Positions 9,559-18,276 of a DNA stretch of 64,000 nt are shown piece by piece. The stretch covers positions 9,276,473 to 9,340,472 of the forward strand of contig NC_064229.1 in assembly GCF_023101765.2 (NCBI RefSeq), written 5' to 3'. The stretch's first letter is position 1, and every line of letters begins with the position of its first letter. Source of the stretch: Spodoptera frugiperda (Eukaryota > Arthropoda > Insecta > Lepidoptera > Noctuidae). The notes beneath the pieces were generated by a model, which was not told the DNA's origin, did no database searches, and worked only from the letters and a program-made list of their open reading frames with translations. Made by a program: the position numbers and the translations under genes.

Positions 9559-9590
9559 GACCAGGCGAGGTGATCAGCCTGGCGGGCTTT
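9515..9590. repeat. Perfect 76-bp palindrome
   Basis: The 38 bases 9515-9552 are exactly reverse complementary to 9553-9590, with no spacer, centred on GGAGGA|TCCTCC. The same 12-bp centre exists in the left LTR without the inverted arm, so the right arm is an added inverted copy of LTR sequence. It is either a fold-back event or an assembly or library artefact. Confidence 0.92.
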
Positions 9591-10300
9591 TCTAATTACA
9601 TCTATACTTAACAAAACGAAAAAGCAGATTGCACTTCATCCTCACTTAGAATATTTGACGTAATATTTTATTAACAACATTCTTAAAGCCCATCTTTAAG
9701 ACTTAACCCTCTACCTTTAACCAATTAACAACAGACTGATCAAAATTACCCCAAGAAAAAAGTTTAACCAACCGCAAATCGTTCAAAGGTAACATGAATC
9801 TATTTAAATTGTAAAAGGAGGTTGAATTAACTATAATAATTAGTAATCAGTGCTGTAGTAGTAGATACCCCCGCTTTACTAATTTCACACCTGGATTACC
9901 CCTTTTAGTGTAAAAGGGAGGATTGCATTTTTAATACACCCTGTGTGTAATGTAAGTGAAAGGTAAGTCTGGTACTGAAAGGTAATTTAGTTGTTATTGA
10001 TTTTGTTTTATTGTAAGTATTTTAAAACCAATTAAAATGAGGAGTCCCTTTGTTGGCCTGGAATTAGTAGAGCTGTTTTCCATTAATATACGTGAGTAAA
10101 CCGTGATTTTTTGGTTACAAAAATGCATTTGATTTCTAAGAGTATTGCTCTTTTCGCCAGTTATGTTTTATATGCTGCCGTTAAAGTTAGCAGGTCCAAT
10201 GATAATATAGTACAATTTGGAACGTCATCATCATAATTTTAGGAGTATAGGAGTATCCAAAAATCCTTTAGCAACTCTTTGCTTGGACACACAACTGTGA
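9591..10300. other. AT-rich DNA, no gene
   Basis: A short tract GTGAGTAAACCGTGATTTTT (10091-10110) resembles the edge of MITE-C. Nothing else recognised. Confidence 0.35.
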
Positions 10301-10312
10301 ACAACGAGGTCT

Positions 10313-10496
10313 TTTTATAGGGGGAAATCATCCAATGACTTCTCCCGCATTGTGCGAGGCGAGAGGTAGTGTCAGACTCTTACTGACTAAAAACCACCGG
10401 GTTCTTACTCCTGCTTTTCGAGCCAGAGCCCCGGTAAACTCGCTAGGTAGTCCGCAGCTCCGGATCAGGCATCAGCCCTACTGGACCCCATCTATG
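10313..10496 (-). mobile_element. SINE-A long form with 12-bp target duplication
   Basis: Flanked by ACAACGAGGTCT (10301-10312) and ACAACGATGTCT (10497-10508), one mismatch. This copy extends past the CTCCGG boundary seen in other copies by about 35 bp (CATCAGCCCTACTGGACCCC), defining a longer class. Confidence 0.82.
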
Positions 10497-10508
10497 ACAA
10501 CGATGTCT

Positions 10509-10984
10509 AAGATCTAATATTAAAATAAAAACACACATTAATCACAATACTCAAAACAGATTAAAAATATCCACCAATGCCTTCGTAATACATAAAGTTT
10601 AGCCTAGGTTACTAACCCTACATTAACCGTGTTGCCTTAATAAACTGTCTGGGCTTCAACACTGCATTTATGGTAATGCACCTATCACAATGACGTCACT
10701 TATTATGTTCCATTTACAATATGTTTGTAGAAAAAATCCGCTGCAGCGATTTAAAAACGGTATAACTTTTACTGAAGTAAATGAAAAGCGCTTTTTTTAA
10801 TGGACATTGGATTTAATTTCAATTAAGAGAATGAATAGTAATATAATAAAAATATAGCGCTTTTTTGCTGCAAAATGCAAAAAAGTGAAAGCTTTGCTTG
10901 ATGTAGCGATTGCATTCATCACCTGACTAGGGTAGGGTGACCATCGTTTATAAAGTATATTCAAAATTATATCAAAGGCTTGTG
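10509..10984. other. Unique AT-rich DNA
   Basis: No gene or repeat recognised. Confidence 0.35.
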
Positions 10985-11093
10985 ACTGGCAGTGGTTGGA
11001 TGAGAAGAGCTGAAGATCGAGCTCAGTGGCGTGCTATTTAATTGGCCTATGTCCAGCAGTGGACGAACACTGGCTGATGATGATGATGGTAGT
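10985..11093 (+). mobile_element. LINE 3' end, RTE-like, with (TGA)n tail
   Basis: The sequence GAAGAGCTGAAGATCGAGCT then CAGTGGCGTGCTA encodes an RRAEDRAQWRA-like C-terminus typical of lepidopteran endonuclease-reverse transcriptase elements. It is followed by GGCCTATGTCCAGCAGTGGA and TGATGATGATG repeats. 5' truncated. Related ends lie at 22661 and 45748. Confidence 0.7.
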
Positions 11094-11135
11094 TGAAAAA
11101 TAGCAACTGAATTTAAAATGGCCTTTTCATAGCCT

Positions 11136-11312
11136 TTTTTGAGGGAGAAAAATCGTTCAATGCCTTCTCTCTCCTTGATTGAGAGAAGGCATTAAACGAT
11201 TTTAACAAAGGCGAGAGGGAGTTTTAGACTCTTACTGCCTAAAAACCACCCTGTTCCGTCTCCTGCTTTGAGCCGGAGCCCCGGTAACCCGCTACGTTGT
11301 CCGCAGCTCCGG
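11136..11312 (-). mobile_element. SINE-A copy with a fold-back insertion
   Basis: Near its A-tail side it carries a 23-bp inverted repeat (11149-11171 and 11181-11203, one mismatch) made of its own first bases. The remainder is a regular SINE-A ending at the CTCCGG boundary. Confidence 0.7.
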
Positions 11313-11384
11313 AGTTGCACTCGCCTTATCATACAACTTTAAAACAGTCCCATATTATTTTTTTGCAATCATACTCACAACACA

Positions 11385-11520
11385 CGATGACGGACGGGCG
11401 GATACAGCGCAACTAATGTCCGCATCATAACGAGTGACGTCACTGGCGGAATTTAAACGCGATTTATACAGTTTAGTGGGAGCGGCCAGGGCGAACACAC
11501 CCGGGTTTACTCGTTGTATG
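11385..11520. promoter_or_regulatory. CpG-bearing island, candidate cis-regulatory DNA
   Basis: GC-richer stretch (GATGACGGACGGGCGGATAC, GAGTGACGTCACTGGCGG, AGCGGCCAGGGCGAACACAC) in AT-rich surroundings, not matched elsewhere in the window. It includes a palindromic TGACGTCA, a CRE/CREB-type site. Function is inference only. Confidence 0.3.
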
Positions 11521-11799
11521 CAATGACTGGTATTAAATGGTGGAAGGGAAATTGTTGTTGTTTTGTTTTGCTTTGTGTGGTGGTTAGGTTGAAATAGGTT
11601 GTTGTTTACATGATATTATACAACGGTTGATAATTGACTGTTTCTTTGGTCAAGATAATATCGTACGTACGACTGAAAAGCCACGTGCAATTGAATTCAA
11701 TTCTATGGTAGGGAAAATAGTTGGAGACTCGGTTACGTTATAAATATCTACAAGTAATTTAGTGTGGGTATTCAAAACACTTTAACAACGCAGCGACAC

Positions 11800-11965
11800 C
11801 GCTCCGACGCCGTACCGCATCGTGTGCCCCTGCTTTAACTCTACTATTATCGCGGATTGCTGCTCATGAATATGAGCCTCTAGCATGGCTTGAAACTAGT
11901 CGAGTTCAAAAAGTTACGGGAGTAAACCGATAACATAATAATTAATGCAAACATAGGTAGTATTA
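11800..11965. mobile_element. MITE-C related element
   Basis: GCGGATTGCTGCTCATGAAT, GAGCCTCTAGCATGGCTTGA and TAGTCGAGTTC are shared with 27935 and 57376, each followed by AACATAATAATTAAT or a variant. A GCTCAT-GAAT-ATGAGC mini-hairpin is kept. Confidence 0.55.
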
Positions 11966-12248
11966 TTTCTTACTGGTAGGTATATAATATATACCACATA
12001 TATACATATAACATTAACATCATAACATATTTTAGCTTTAGAAAGCTGGACTTAATTTACAGTATTAAGTAGGAGTGCTGGACACACCTTAGTTTAGTGT
12101 GGTTTAGAACTCAGGTTATTAAATTGCATAACTTACACTGAATATGAGTTTTATTTGCACGGTATTTCTGTCGTGTGCTAGGTTAATTAATATTACATTT
12201 TAAATGCATCAGTCCATATTAAACTACGTGTAGAATACAAAAGTTTGA

Positions 12249-12470
12249 CTGTGGGAGAGCCATGCTTCGTCATGAATGTGGCGGCTCGATCGGAGTGTTA
12301 CCACGGCCTCACAGAAAACCGACGTGGAACGTTTCTTTTATGTTTCATTGTGCTACCCCCCTTCCTCAAGTTCCTAACCTCTAAAAGCAATTGTAACGCC
12401 TCCGATTGTTTACCATCAGGTGCTTGTTTTCCAGCTTATACCATAAACAAAAATTCAAATATTCCTTACA
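12249..12470 (+). mobile_element. SINE-D copy
   Basis: Starts GTGGGAGAGCCATGCTTCGT, continues with a CACGGCCTCACAGAAAACCG stretch and ends CCAGCTTATACCATAAAC. Confidence 0.65.
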
Positions 12471-12860
12471 TTCGTTAAGATTAAGTTCATAGATAATATT
12501 TCAATAACACCCAATACGGATATTATTCAAATGCAAGAGGTTTGGATCTCATTCATGGACTCGCGTTATGGATCATAACCCCTCTGTTTGATCGAAGTTC
12601 AATATTATACTGATTGGAGATGTTACTGATTCATATAAAGTGAGACATCACCACAAAGGCTTGCGTACCTTTGTTAGGGTTGGTTTCCAGCAAAAGTAAA
12701 GAATGAAGAAGAATTCGTGAGAAGGCTAATGATATTGTGCAGTATTTATTTATAAAAAATATACGAATTACTTCAGTACCAACAATTGTGTCAATAGTTC
12801 TTATTGTTTTCACTTCCTTTCCCTCATCTTTTTCTACATATTTTTTATGTATAATCGATT
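12471..12860. other. Unique AT-rich DNA
   Basis: Nothing recognised. Confidence 0.35.
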
Positions 12861-12861
12861 T

Positions 12862-12985
12862 TGTGTAGCTTGGTGCCGTGGGTGTGTCCCAGAGGTTTAA
12901 GCCGCCCGCTTCTCATGCATGAGAGTGCGGATTCGGATTCGGATCATGAGGATACCTGGCCAATTATAGGCTGCTGATGATATTT
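12862..12985 (+). mobile_element. Possible tRNA-derived SINE remnant
   Basis: AGAGGTTTAAGCCGCCCGCT, TCTCATGCATGAGA (palindromic) and GTGCGGATTCGGATTCGG resemble a tRNA-like head with a degraded B-box. Only one copy in the window, so the call is tentative. Confidence 0.35.
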
Positions 12986-13476
12986 TACTTATAAATGATG
13001 TATTTGGGTTGCTAGCGTTAGCAACCCAGATTACAAACCATCCGAAAGTAAATGATTACTACTAGTATATTTCCAATTGCAATACTGGAGGAATCACCAG
13101 TAACTTATCAACCACGGAGTAACAAGATTGGGCCTCTTTTGTACAACCTTATATTTTACCAAAATCATCGATCTTGCATCTGTGTCTCTTAATATTGTCA
13201 TCTACTCAGATTTTATGGAATCCAAGCTTTACAGTAATCGGAATGCGCCCCCTATTAGGTGTTCCCCTACCGAAGTAGTGAGGATTACTAAGAGGCAGTC
13301 TCGTGTCGGAAGTGATCGTAAAACTTTACGAACTAGAGCTCTCTATCGGTGACAATCATCGGATATAGAGTAGGTGAGGGTAGAGAAATTGCTCCGTGGA
13401 ATATTTTTCATAATAGGTGAGGACAGAGAGATCTTTTTTCCTATAGATATTTTTTTATTTAGTACTTTATTTAGTA
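12986..13476. other. AT-rich DNA with a 10-bp hairpin
   Basis: A 10-bp perfect stem TGGGTTGCTA / TAGCAACCCA with a 4-nt loop lies at 13005-13028. No gene seen. Confidence 0.35.
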
Positions 13477-14142
13477 CTAGCTTCTGCCAGCGACTCCGTC
13501 CGCGCGGATGTCTGTCTTCGCGTGGATGTTTTATTTCTCAATTTTGAGTAACTCTAACAATGACATCTTATAAATATCTATTGGACCCAAATACGGCTAG
13601 ACCCATAATTATTAAGGAGATCCCTCTATTGAGCTACTGCTGTTGAGCTCGCGATCTGTAGCATAAAATTACGTATTTTTCCAGGATAAAATGTATCCTA
13701 TTTTATGCTCAGGATAATAAGGTATAATTTTACCAAGTTTCATTAAAATCGAACCGTTTGTTTTCACGTGATGCCTGAACATACGACAGATAGACAAAAA
13801 ATAATAATAATCACATAGTTATTTGGGTTTGGTATCGATCGATCCAGTAACACACCCTTCTATTTATTCTTTCAATATTTTCAATGTACAGAATTGACCC
13901 TTCTACAGACTTATTATAATATTATGAATGATTGAATAAATGAGAGTGTTATAAACGTAAGAGTAGACAAATATAATCAGAAAGCTCCGAACTACTAAGC
14001 TATCGGGAGTTATACGTGTTATTGTGAGTCACCCATAAAAGATAGACATTTGCTGTCGTGGAATATTTTTTAAACAATTTTAAGGAGAACATTTCCGTCA
14101 TACGTGATTTCTGTGTAGCTTTAACCATTAAGGCTGCACACG
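13477..14142. mobile_element. Helitron-like composite, arm 2 of an inverted pair
   Basis: Reverse-complement counterpart of 2435-3154, beginning CTAGCTTCTGCCAGCGACTC and ending AGGCTGCACACG. It lacks the 44-bp tandem duplication of arm 1 and differs by scattered substitutions and small indels, so the two are old relatives and not a recent inversion duplicate. Confidence 0.6.
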
Positions 14143-14640
14143 CTTGCTTATCTTGTGAACGCAAAATACTGTTTTCTAGTGACATTGAAAATATTTTTTC
14201 ATTTTTAAACCAATATAAATTATACACAATACAAAAATGTATAGATGCAGTAGATGAACGTAAAACCTCTGTTTCTCTTCACTACTCTCTGCAACAAGGG
14301 CTGAGATTTCAATAAACGACATCGGTGTTCTGATTGCAACGTTTGAAGACGTTCTACATATCCTCGTTAACTGTGACAGACTGACAGACTGACAGACTGA
14401 CATACCCGCATAGTATGTATATGTATATGGTTATTGATAGCTATGTATGATATTTGTTCTTGGTTTAATGGTAGTTTTGGGGAGTGATTTTGTAAGTGGT
14501 CGTGTTAGTGGTTTGATTTTGTATGGGTATATGTAGATGAGGCTTGAGCCAGATTGTTTGCTTAATTTTATATTTTTAGTGAGATTATTTATACGAATGC
14601 CTCGTTGGTCGATTGTGTGATTGCTTAACAAGGAGTTCCG
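14143..14640. other. AT-rich DNA with a (CTGACAGA)n tract
   Basis: A tandem CTGACAGA-type tract lies at about 14374-14402. Short open frames here overlap on both strands and show no domains. Confidence 0.4.
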
Positions 14641-15220
14641 GGTTAGCCAACGCGTTATTGACCTTTTTTCAGTTTTTCAGAGGTTTTTCAATAACAACAA
14701 TATCAGAAATTATGCCCGAGGATGGATTCAATTGCCATTTTAGAATACATATTAACATTTACTGAAAAGTAGGCGATACATCATATAATTATACTTCTAC
14801 CAATCCTTTCGGGATTTAAAAGCGCAACGTCAGAAAATACTTTTTAAAATGATAATATCTAAGTAATTACCAAAAAATCCATAAATTAACGTACCTACCT
14901 CTTGACATTAACTAGAAATATTTGACGGATAACCCTAAATAAGTATTTTATGAGATTTTTGCAGTTAATGAGACGCGAACTAAATTCCTTTGACGACCGA
15001 CCTAACGGGTCGTGAAAGGGTAAGATTAATTACTGACATTTTGTTTTAGATGCAAAAATTATAAAAGGTTGCTTTAAAATTGTAAATATTTTACAGTCAA
15101 GTTTGCTGAGCTCATTAGCGATGTCGCAGTTGAAGTTAAACGATACATGAAATTATGTATTGAAGATAGAAGTGTATTTTTGTAGTAGGTAATTAATTTA
15201 TCATGATGACTGACTGATGA
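14641..15220. other. AT-rich DNA with a SINE-C scrap
   Basis: TTTTTCAGAGGTTTTTCAAT and CAGAAATTATGCCCGAG (14680-14725) look like a fragment of the SINE-C body. Otherwise nothing recognised. Confidence 0.3.
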
Positions 15221-15221
15221 C

Positions 15222-15412
15222 TTTTTTTATGGGAGGGGAAAATCATTCAATGACTTCTCCCACCTCGGTCGAGGCTAAAGAGAGTGTCACTTTTACTGAC
15301 TAAAAACCACCCCGTTCGATCTCCTGACTTTCGAACCGGAGCCCCGGTAAACCTGTTAGGCAGTCCGCAGCACGGATCAGGCGTCAGCCTCCAGTGGGGC
15401 CCCATCTAATAT
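15222..15412 (-). mobile_element. SINE-A long form
   Basis: T run, GGGGAAAATCATTCAATGAC, and a body that continues past the CTCCGG-type boundary with a CAGCCTCCAGTGGGGCCCCA end. No clean target duplication found. Confidence 0.7.
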
Positions 15413-15429
15413 TTTTATGAGATGAGTGG

Positions 15430-15510
15430 GGCGGAATAACTTACTGCTTGATGCCCTGACTCGCAACACCAGAGAAGTTACAAAGACGTTGCCGGCCTTA
15501 CAACACACTT
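15430..15510 (-). mobile_element. SINE-D fragment
   Basis: GACTCGCAACACCAGAGAAG and ACGTTGCCGGCC match the 3' part of SINE-D on the - strand. Confidence 0.45.
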
Positions 15511-15526
15511 ACACATATCAGATATT

Positions 15527-15849
15527 GCTTAACTGGTTACCTGACACTGCCCGGCCTGACAGACTTCAATAGCTATAGAATTGAGTCTAATCACGCGCCT
15601 TCAGTTAACAGGCGAGTCTAAGCTTTGTTTTACAGAGCGATAGAATAAATGCTGTAAAGTCTTTTCTTCTCCTCTAATAACATCTTCTGATTTGTTTCGT
15701 TGCGGGATCCAAGACAGTCATTCATTTCCCTGGGACGCGCCGGACTTCAGTGTTCCGGTGTTTTCATGTTTGTATCTACTGTAGATCCTGGCTTACAGGA
15801 GTTGCAGCGGTATGGGAGGTTGTGGCGGGCTTGTCCCAATAAAAAAAAA
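15527..15849 (+). mobile_element. Short retroposon with 12-bp target duplication and A tail
   Basis: Flanked by ATATCAGATATT at 15515-15526 and 15850-15861. The last 185 bp (GTTTCGTTGCGGGATCC through GGCGGGCTTGTCCC, then A run) recur inverted at 60961-61150, but the first 135 bp do not. It may be a 5' chimera or a fast-changing 5' region. The open frame across it is incidental. Confidence 0.75.
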
Positions 15850-15982
15850 ATATCAGATATTATTATGTTCCGTAAAGGGAACATACAAAAACGACATTAT
15901 TATTATTTAACATTATTTTTAAAACTAGTGCATTGTTATGCACCTACTTTAATTCGACAGGACCCTAGGTACGAGTCCATTA

Positions 15983-16151
15983 TCCGGAGCTGCGGACTAC
16001 CTAGCGGGTTTATCGGGGCTCCGGCTCGAAAAGCAGGAGAAGGAACGGGGTGGTTTTTAGTCAGTAAGAGTCTGACACTCCCTCTCGCCTCGCCCAAGGC
16101 GGGAGAAGTCATTGGATGATTTTCCCCCCTCAAAAAAAAAAAAAAAAAAAA
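15983..16151 (+). mobile_element. SINE-A, young copy with 15-bp target duplication
   Basis: GGTACGAGTCCATTA is exact at 15968-15982 and 16152-16166, bracketing a 169-bp element that starts TCCGGAGCTGCGGACTACC and ends in about 18 A. The exact duplication and long A tail suggest a recent insertion. It landed about 120 bp from another retroposon (15527-15849). Confidence 0.92.
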
Positions 16152-16166
16152 GGTACGAGTCCATTA

Positions 16167-16800
16167 CCATACTTTAGTTACAAATCCAATTTCCACAGAC
16201 CGCTGAAAATTCCAAATAAATTTAACGTAGCGAAGAAAAGAATACATAATTTTCACATTTATTGGTATTCGTCCAACGCTAATAAAGTCTCAATTCACCA
16301 GATTTATATTAAAATTCAAAGGGAAGGAGCTTTTGAATGAAGATTTTCATAGGATACATTAAAATCTGTTTCCACCGATCCGATGTTCTGATGTGGTACA
16401 AAACATGAGGGGAGCGGAATTATAAAACTTATGGTACAATAAAATATATTAAAAAGTGTATGTATTTCACATGGCAAATGACGATGTAAGAAAACTATGC
16501 TTCGGATACGTATGGGTCTGCGCGACCAGAGTGATAAAACAGCGTTAGAATGATAAAATATTATGAAAACAAGTGTGAAATATTGGTTCCATTGTGTTTC
16601 AATGCGTAAATGAGGTTACCGGAGACTAAATCCAATCAAGCATTAAATGTAATCTAAAACTATTGTACAAGCCTAGATAATTTAAAGCGGATTTTTTTTG
16701 TTTGTCTACATTTGACAAGTCGTTGGATTCCTTTTAATTCACTGTATAATACAGGTACTTCCAGGTACTACAAATTTTCAATCGTTCTGCTGGGCAATAC
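16167..16800. other. AT-rich DNA with a SINE-D-like scrap
   Basis: ATGCTTCGGATACGTATGGG and CGCGACCAGAGTGATAA (16497-16545) resemble a degraded SINE-D head. No gene seen. Confidence 0.35.
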
Positions 16801-16834
16801 CACGCTACGATTAATTCCTATTAATCGTAGCGTG
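16801..16834. repeat. 14-bp perfect hairpin, Helitron-like scrap
   Basis: CACGCTACGATTAA / TTAATCGTAGCGTG with a 6-nt loop TTCCTA. The arm matches an internal piece of the Helitron-like repeat near 2350. Confidence 0.8.
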
Positions 16835-18005
16835 ATGTTTCATAGAGTATAACCTTTCTCGAAGTTGCGGAGATTAGCACGTTCAAACAAAAAAACTCTT
16901 CAGCTTTATATAATAGTTTAATATTTAATAACATCTTTTATGGAAAAAATAACAAAAATACAAATAAATCGCTCTTCTCTCATCCCCTGCACCACGCGAA
17001 CTGTCCGTCGGGACAGCAATAACAAGTCTATAAACCGTTTTAACTGCCTTTGTTCAAGTAAATCTATGTCGGTTTTGACTTTTTAAACAATGACCGTGTT
17101 TTTGTGTGGGAACACAAGATAATTCTTAAGATGTTTTTGAATGGGAAAATGGGGATTTGAAAAGAAAATTCTAGATATTCCGGTTTTATTGTTTGGTCTT
17201 TGGTTCGTTTACTGTACTGTACTTATTGTATTATACTTATAGTATGATGCTAATCTATACAATGACGGTATTCTTATACAGTTCAAATACTTTGAGTCAG
17301 TTGGATTTTACACTCAAAAGATTAGATTGTACATATTTGAGCTAATTTTGTTCTTTTCGCGACTGATACGATGACATAAGGTTTTGGTTGACAATTACCT
17401 AATGATACAGGTAGGTACTTCAATGACAATTATTTTTCTTAAGTATCTTGGCATTTGCTTAGTAACTATTACACGGATTAACATTTTTATACAGTAAAGT
17501 TCTCATACTCTTAAAATACGCAAGAATCCTATCTGAACTAAACTAACTAAGTTTATATATCTTGTGAATGAACTCATAAAATTAGGACAGAGAGACCATT
17601 GTCTGTTCTGTGTGGGTCAGGAATTGAATAATTGTTTCAAAATGTGTCACACGCCAGACTAAAGAACATTAAGAGATTATTCAATTATTCGCCCACTCAC
17701 TTAATTTACACCTCGTCAAGATAGATTTACAAATATTTAGAAAAGAATATTTTCAAACTTAGTTATGAAATAAAAATAAAACCTACCTTTAAGAAAATAT
17801 ACCATTAAAACAATCTGATTACTAAAAAAATTACTAAAAAAATTCCGGTAATTTTATGTGATGACAGCTCATGGAGACAAACGCTTACTAAAATTAATGA
17901 ATCATCAATATTGTTTACCTATTATATAAAACTAGATATAACATACATTTAACAACAATCCGAAAAAGGTTAATTTTAGCATCTATGTATTGTAGAAAAA
18001 CTTAC
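16835..18005. other. AT-rich upstream region of the lipocalin-like gene
   Basis: No repeat or gene recognised. A TATATAAAA-type tract (ATTATATAAAACTAG, 17919-17934) is present but lies beyond the SINE-A copy, about 350 bp from the start codon, so it cannot be assigned as the TATA box of that gene. Confidence 0.3.
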
Positions 18006-18017
18006 AATGTATGCCTT

Positions 18018-18172
18018 TTTAGGGGAGGGAATTCATCCAAAGAATTCTCCCGCCTTGGGTGAAGCGAGAGTGAGTGTCAGACTCTTACTGACAAGAAACC
18101 ACCCCGGCCCTACTCCTGCTTTTCGAGCCGGAGCCGCAGTAAACCCTTTAAGTAGTCCGCAGCTCCGGATAT
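18018..18172 (-). mobile_element. SINE-A copy just upstream of the lipocalin-like gene
   Basis: A short retroposon read from the - strand, with the A-tail side at its left end. It is flanked by an 11-bp duplication AATGTATGCCT at 18006-18016 and 18173-18183. The right duplication ends 93 bp before the lipocalin start codon, so the element probably sits in the promoter or 5' UTR. It is diverged from other copies, so it is not very recent. Confidence 0.8.
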
Positions 18173-18276
18173 AATGTATGCCTGCTCTACACATTCTTAA
18201 CCCGCACCATTCGACCAACTTCATTCAACAGTTTTGCTCAAAAAATTTCCACTACTCTTGGAACCCTCTCCCAAAC

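Larger units (their letters stand above)
8603..9590 (+). mobile_element. Miniature LTR retroelement (TRIM-like), no coding
   Basis: Two direct copies, identical by eye over 211 bp (8603-8813 and 9348-9558), bracket an internal region of about 500 bp. Directly after the left LTR comes TGGTGACCCCGACGTGAT (8849-8866), an exact complement of the tRNA-Trp 3' end including CCA. A purine run GGGGGGGA (9336-9343) precedes the right LTR. The internal region has no gag, protease or pol frame, so it must have used enzymes from another element. Identical LTRs point to recent insertion. The 3' LTR is truncated and folded back, and no target duplication is visible as a result. A deleted relative lies at 59873-60005. 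Confidence 0.85.

Noticed and set aside
15700..16119. 139-codon open frame
   Set aside because: It runs through two retroposons (15527-15849 and 15983-16151) and a unique gap; chance reading of repeat sequence.
18178..18276. In-frame 5' extension of the lipocalin-like ORF with an upstream ATG
   Set aside because: The ATG lies in the target duplication of SINE-A, and the extension has no signal-peptide character; the hydrophobic leader starts at 18277.
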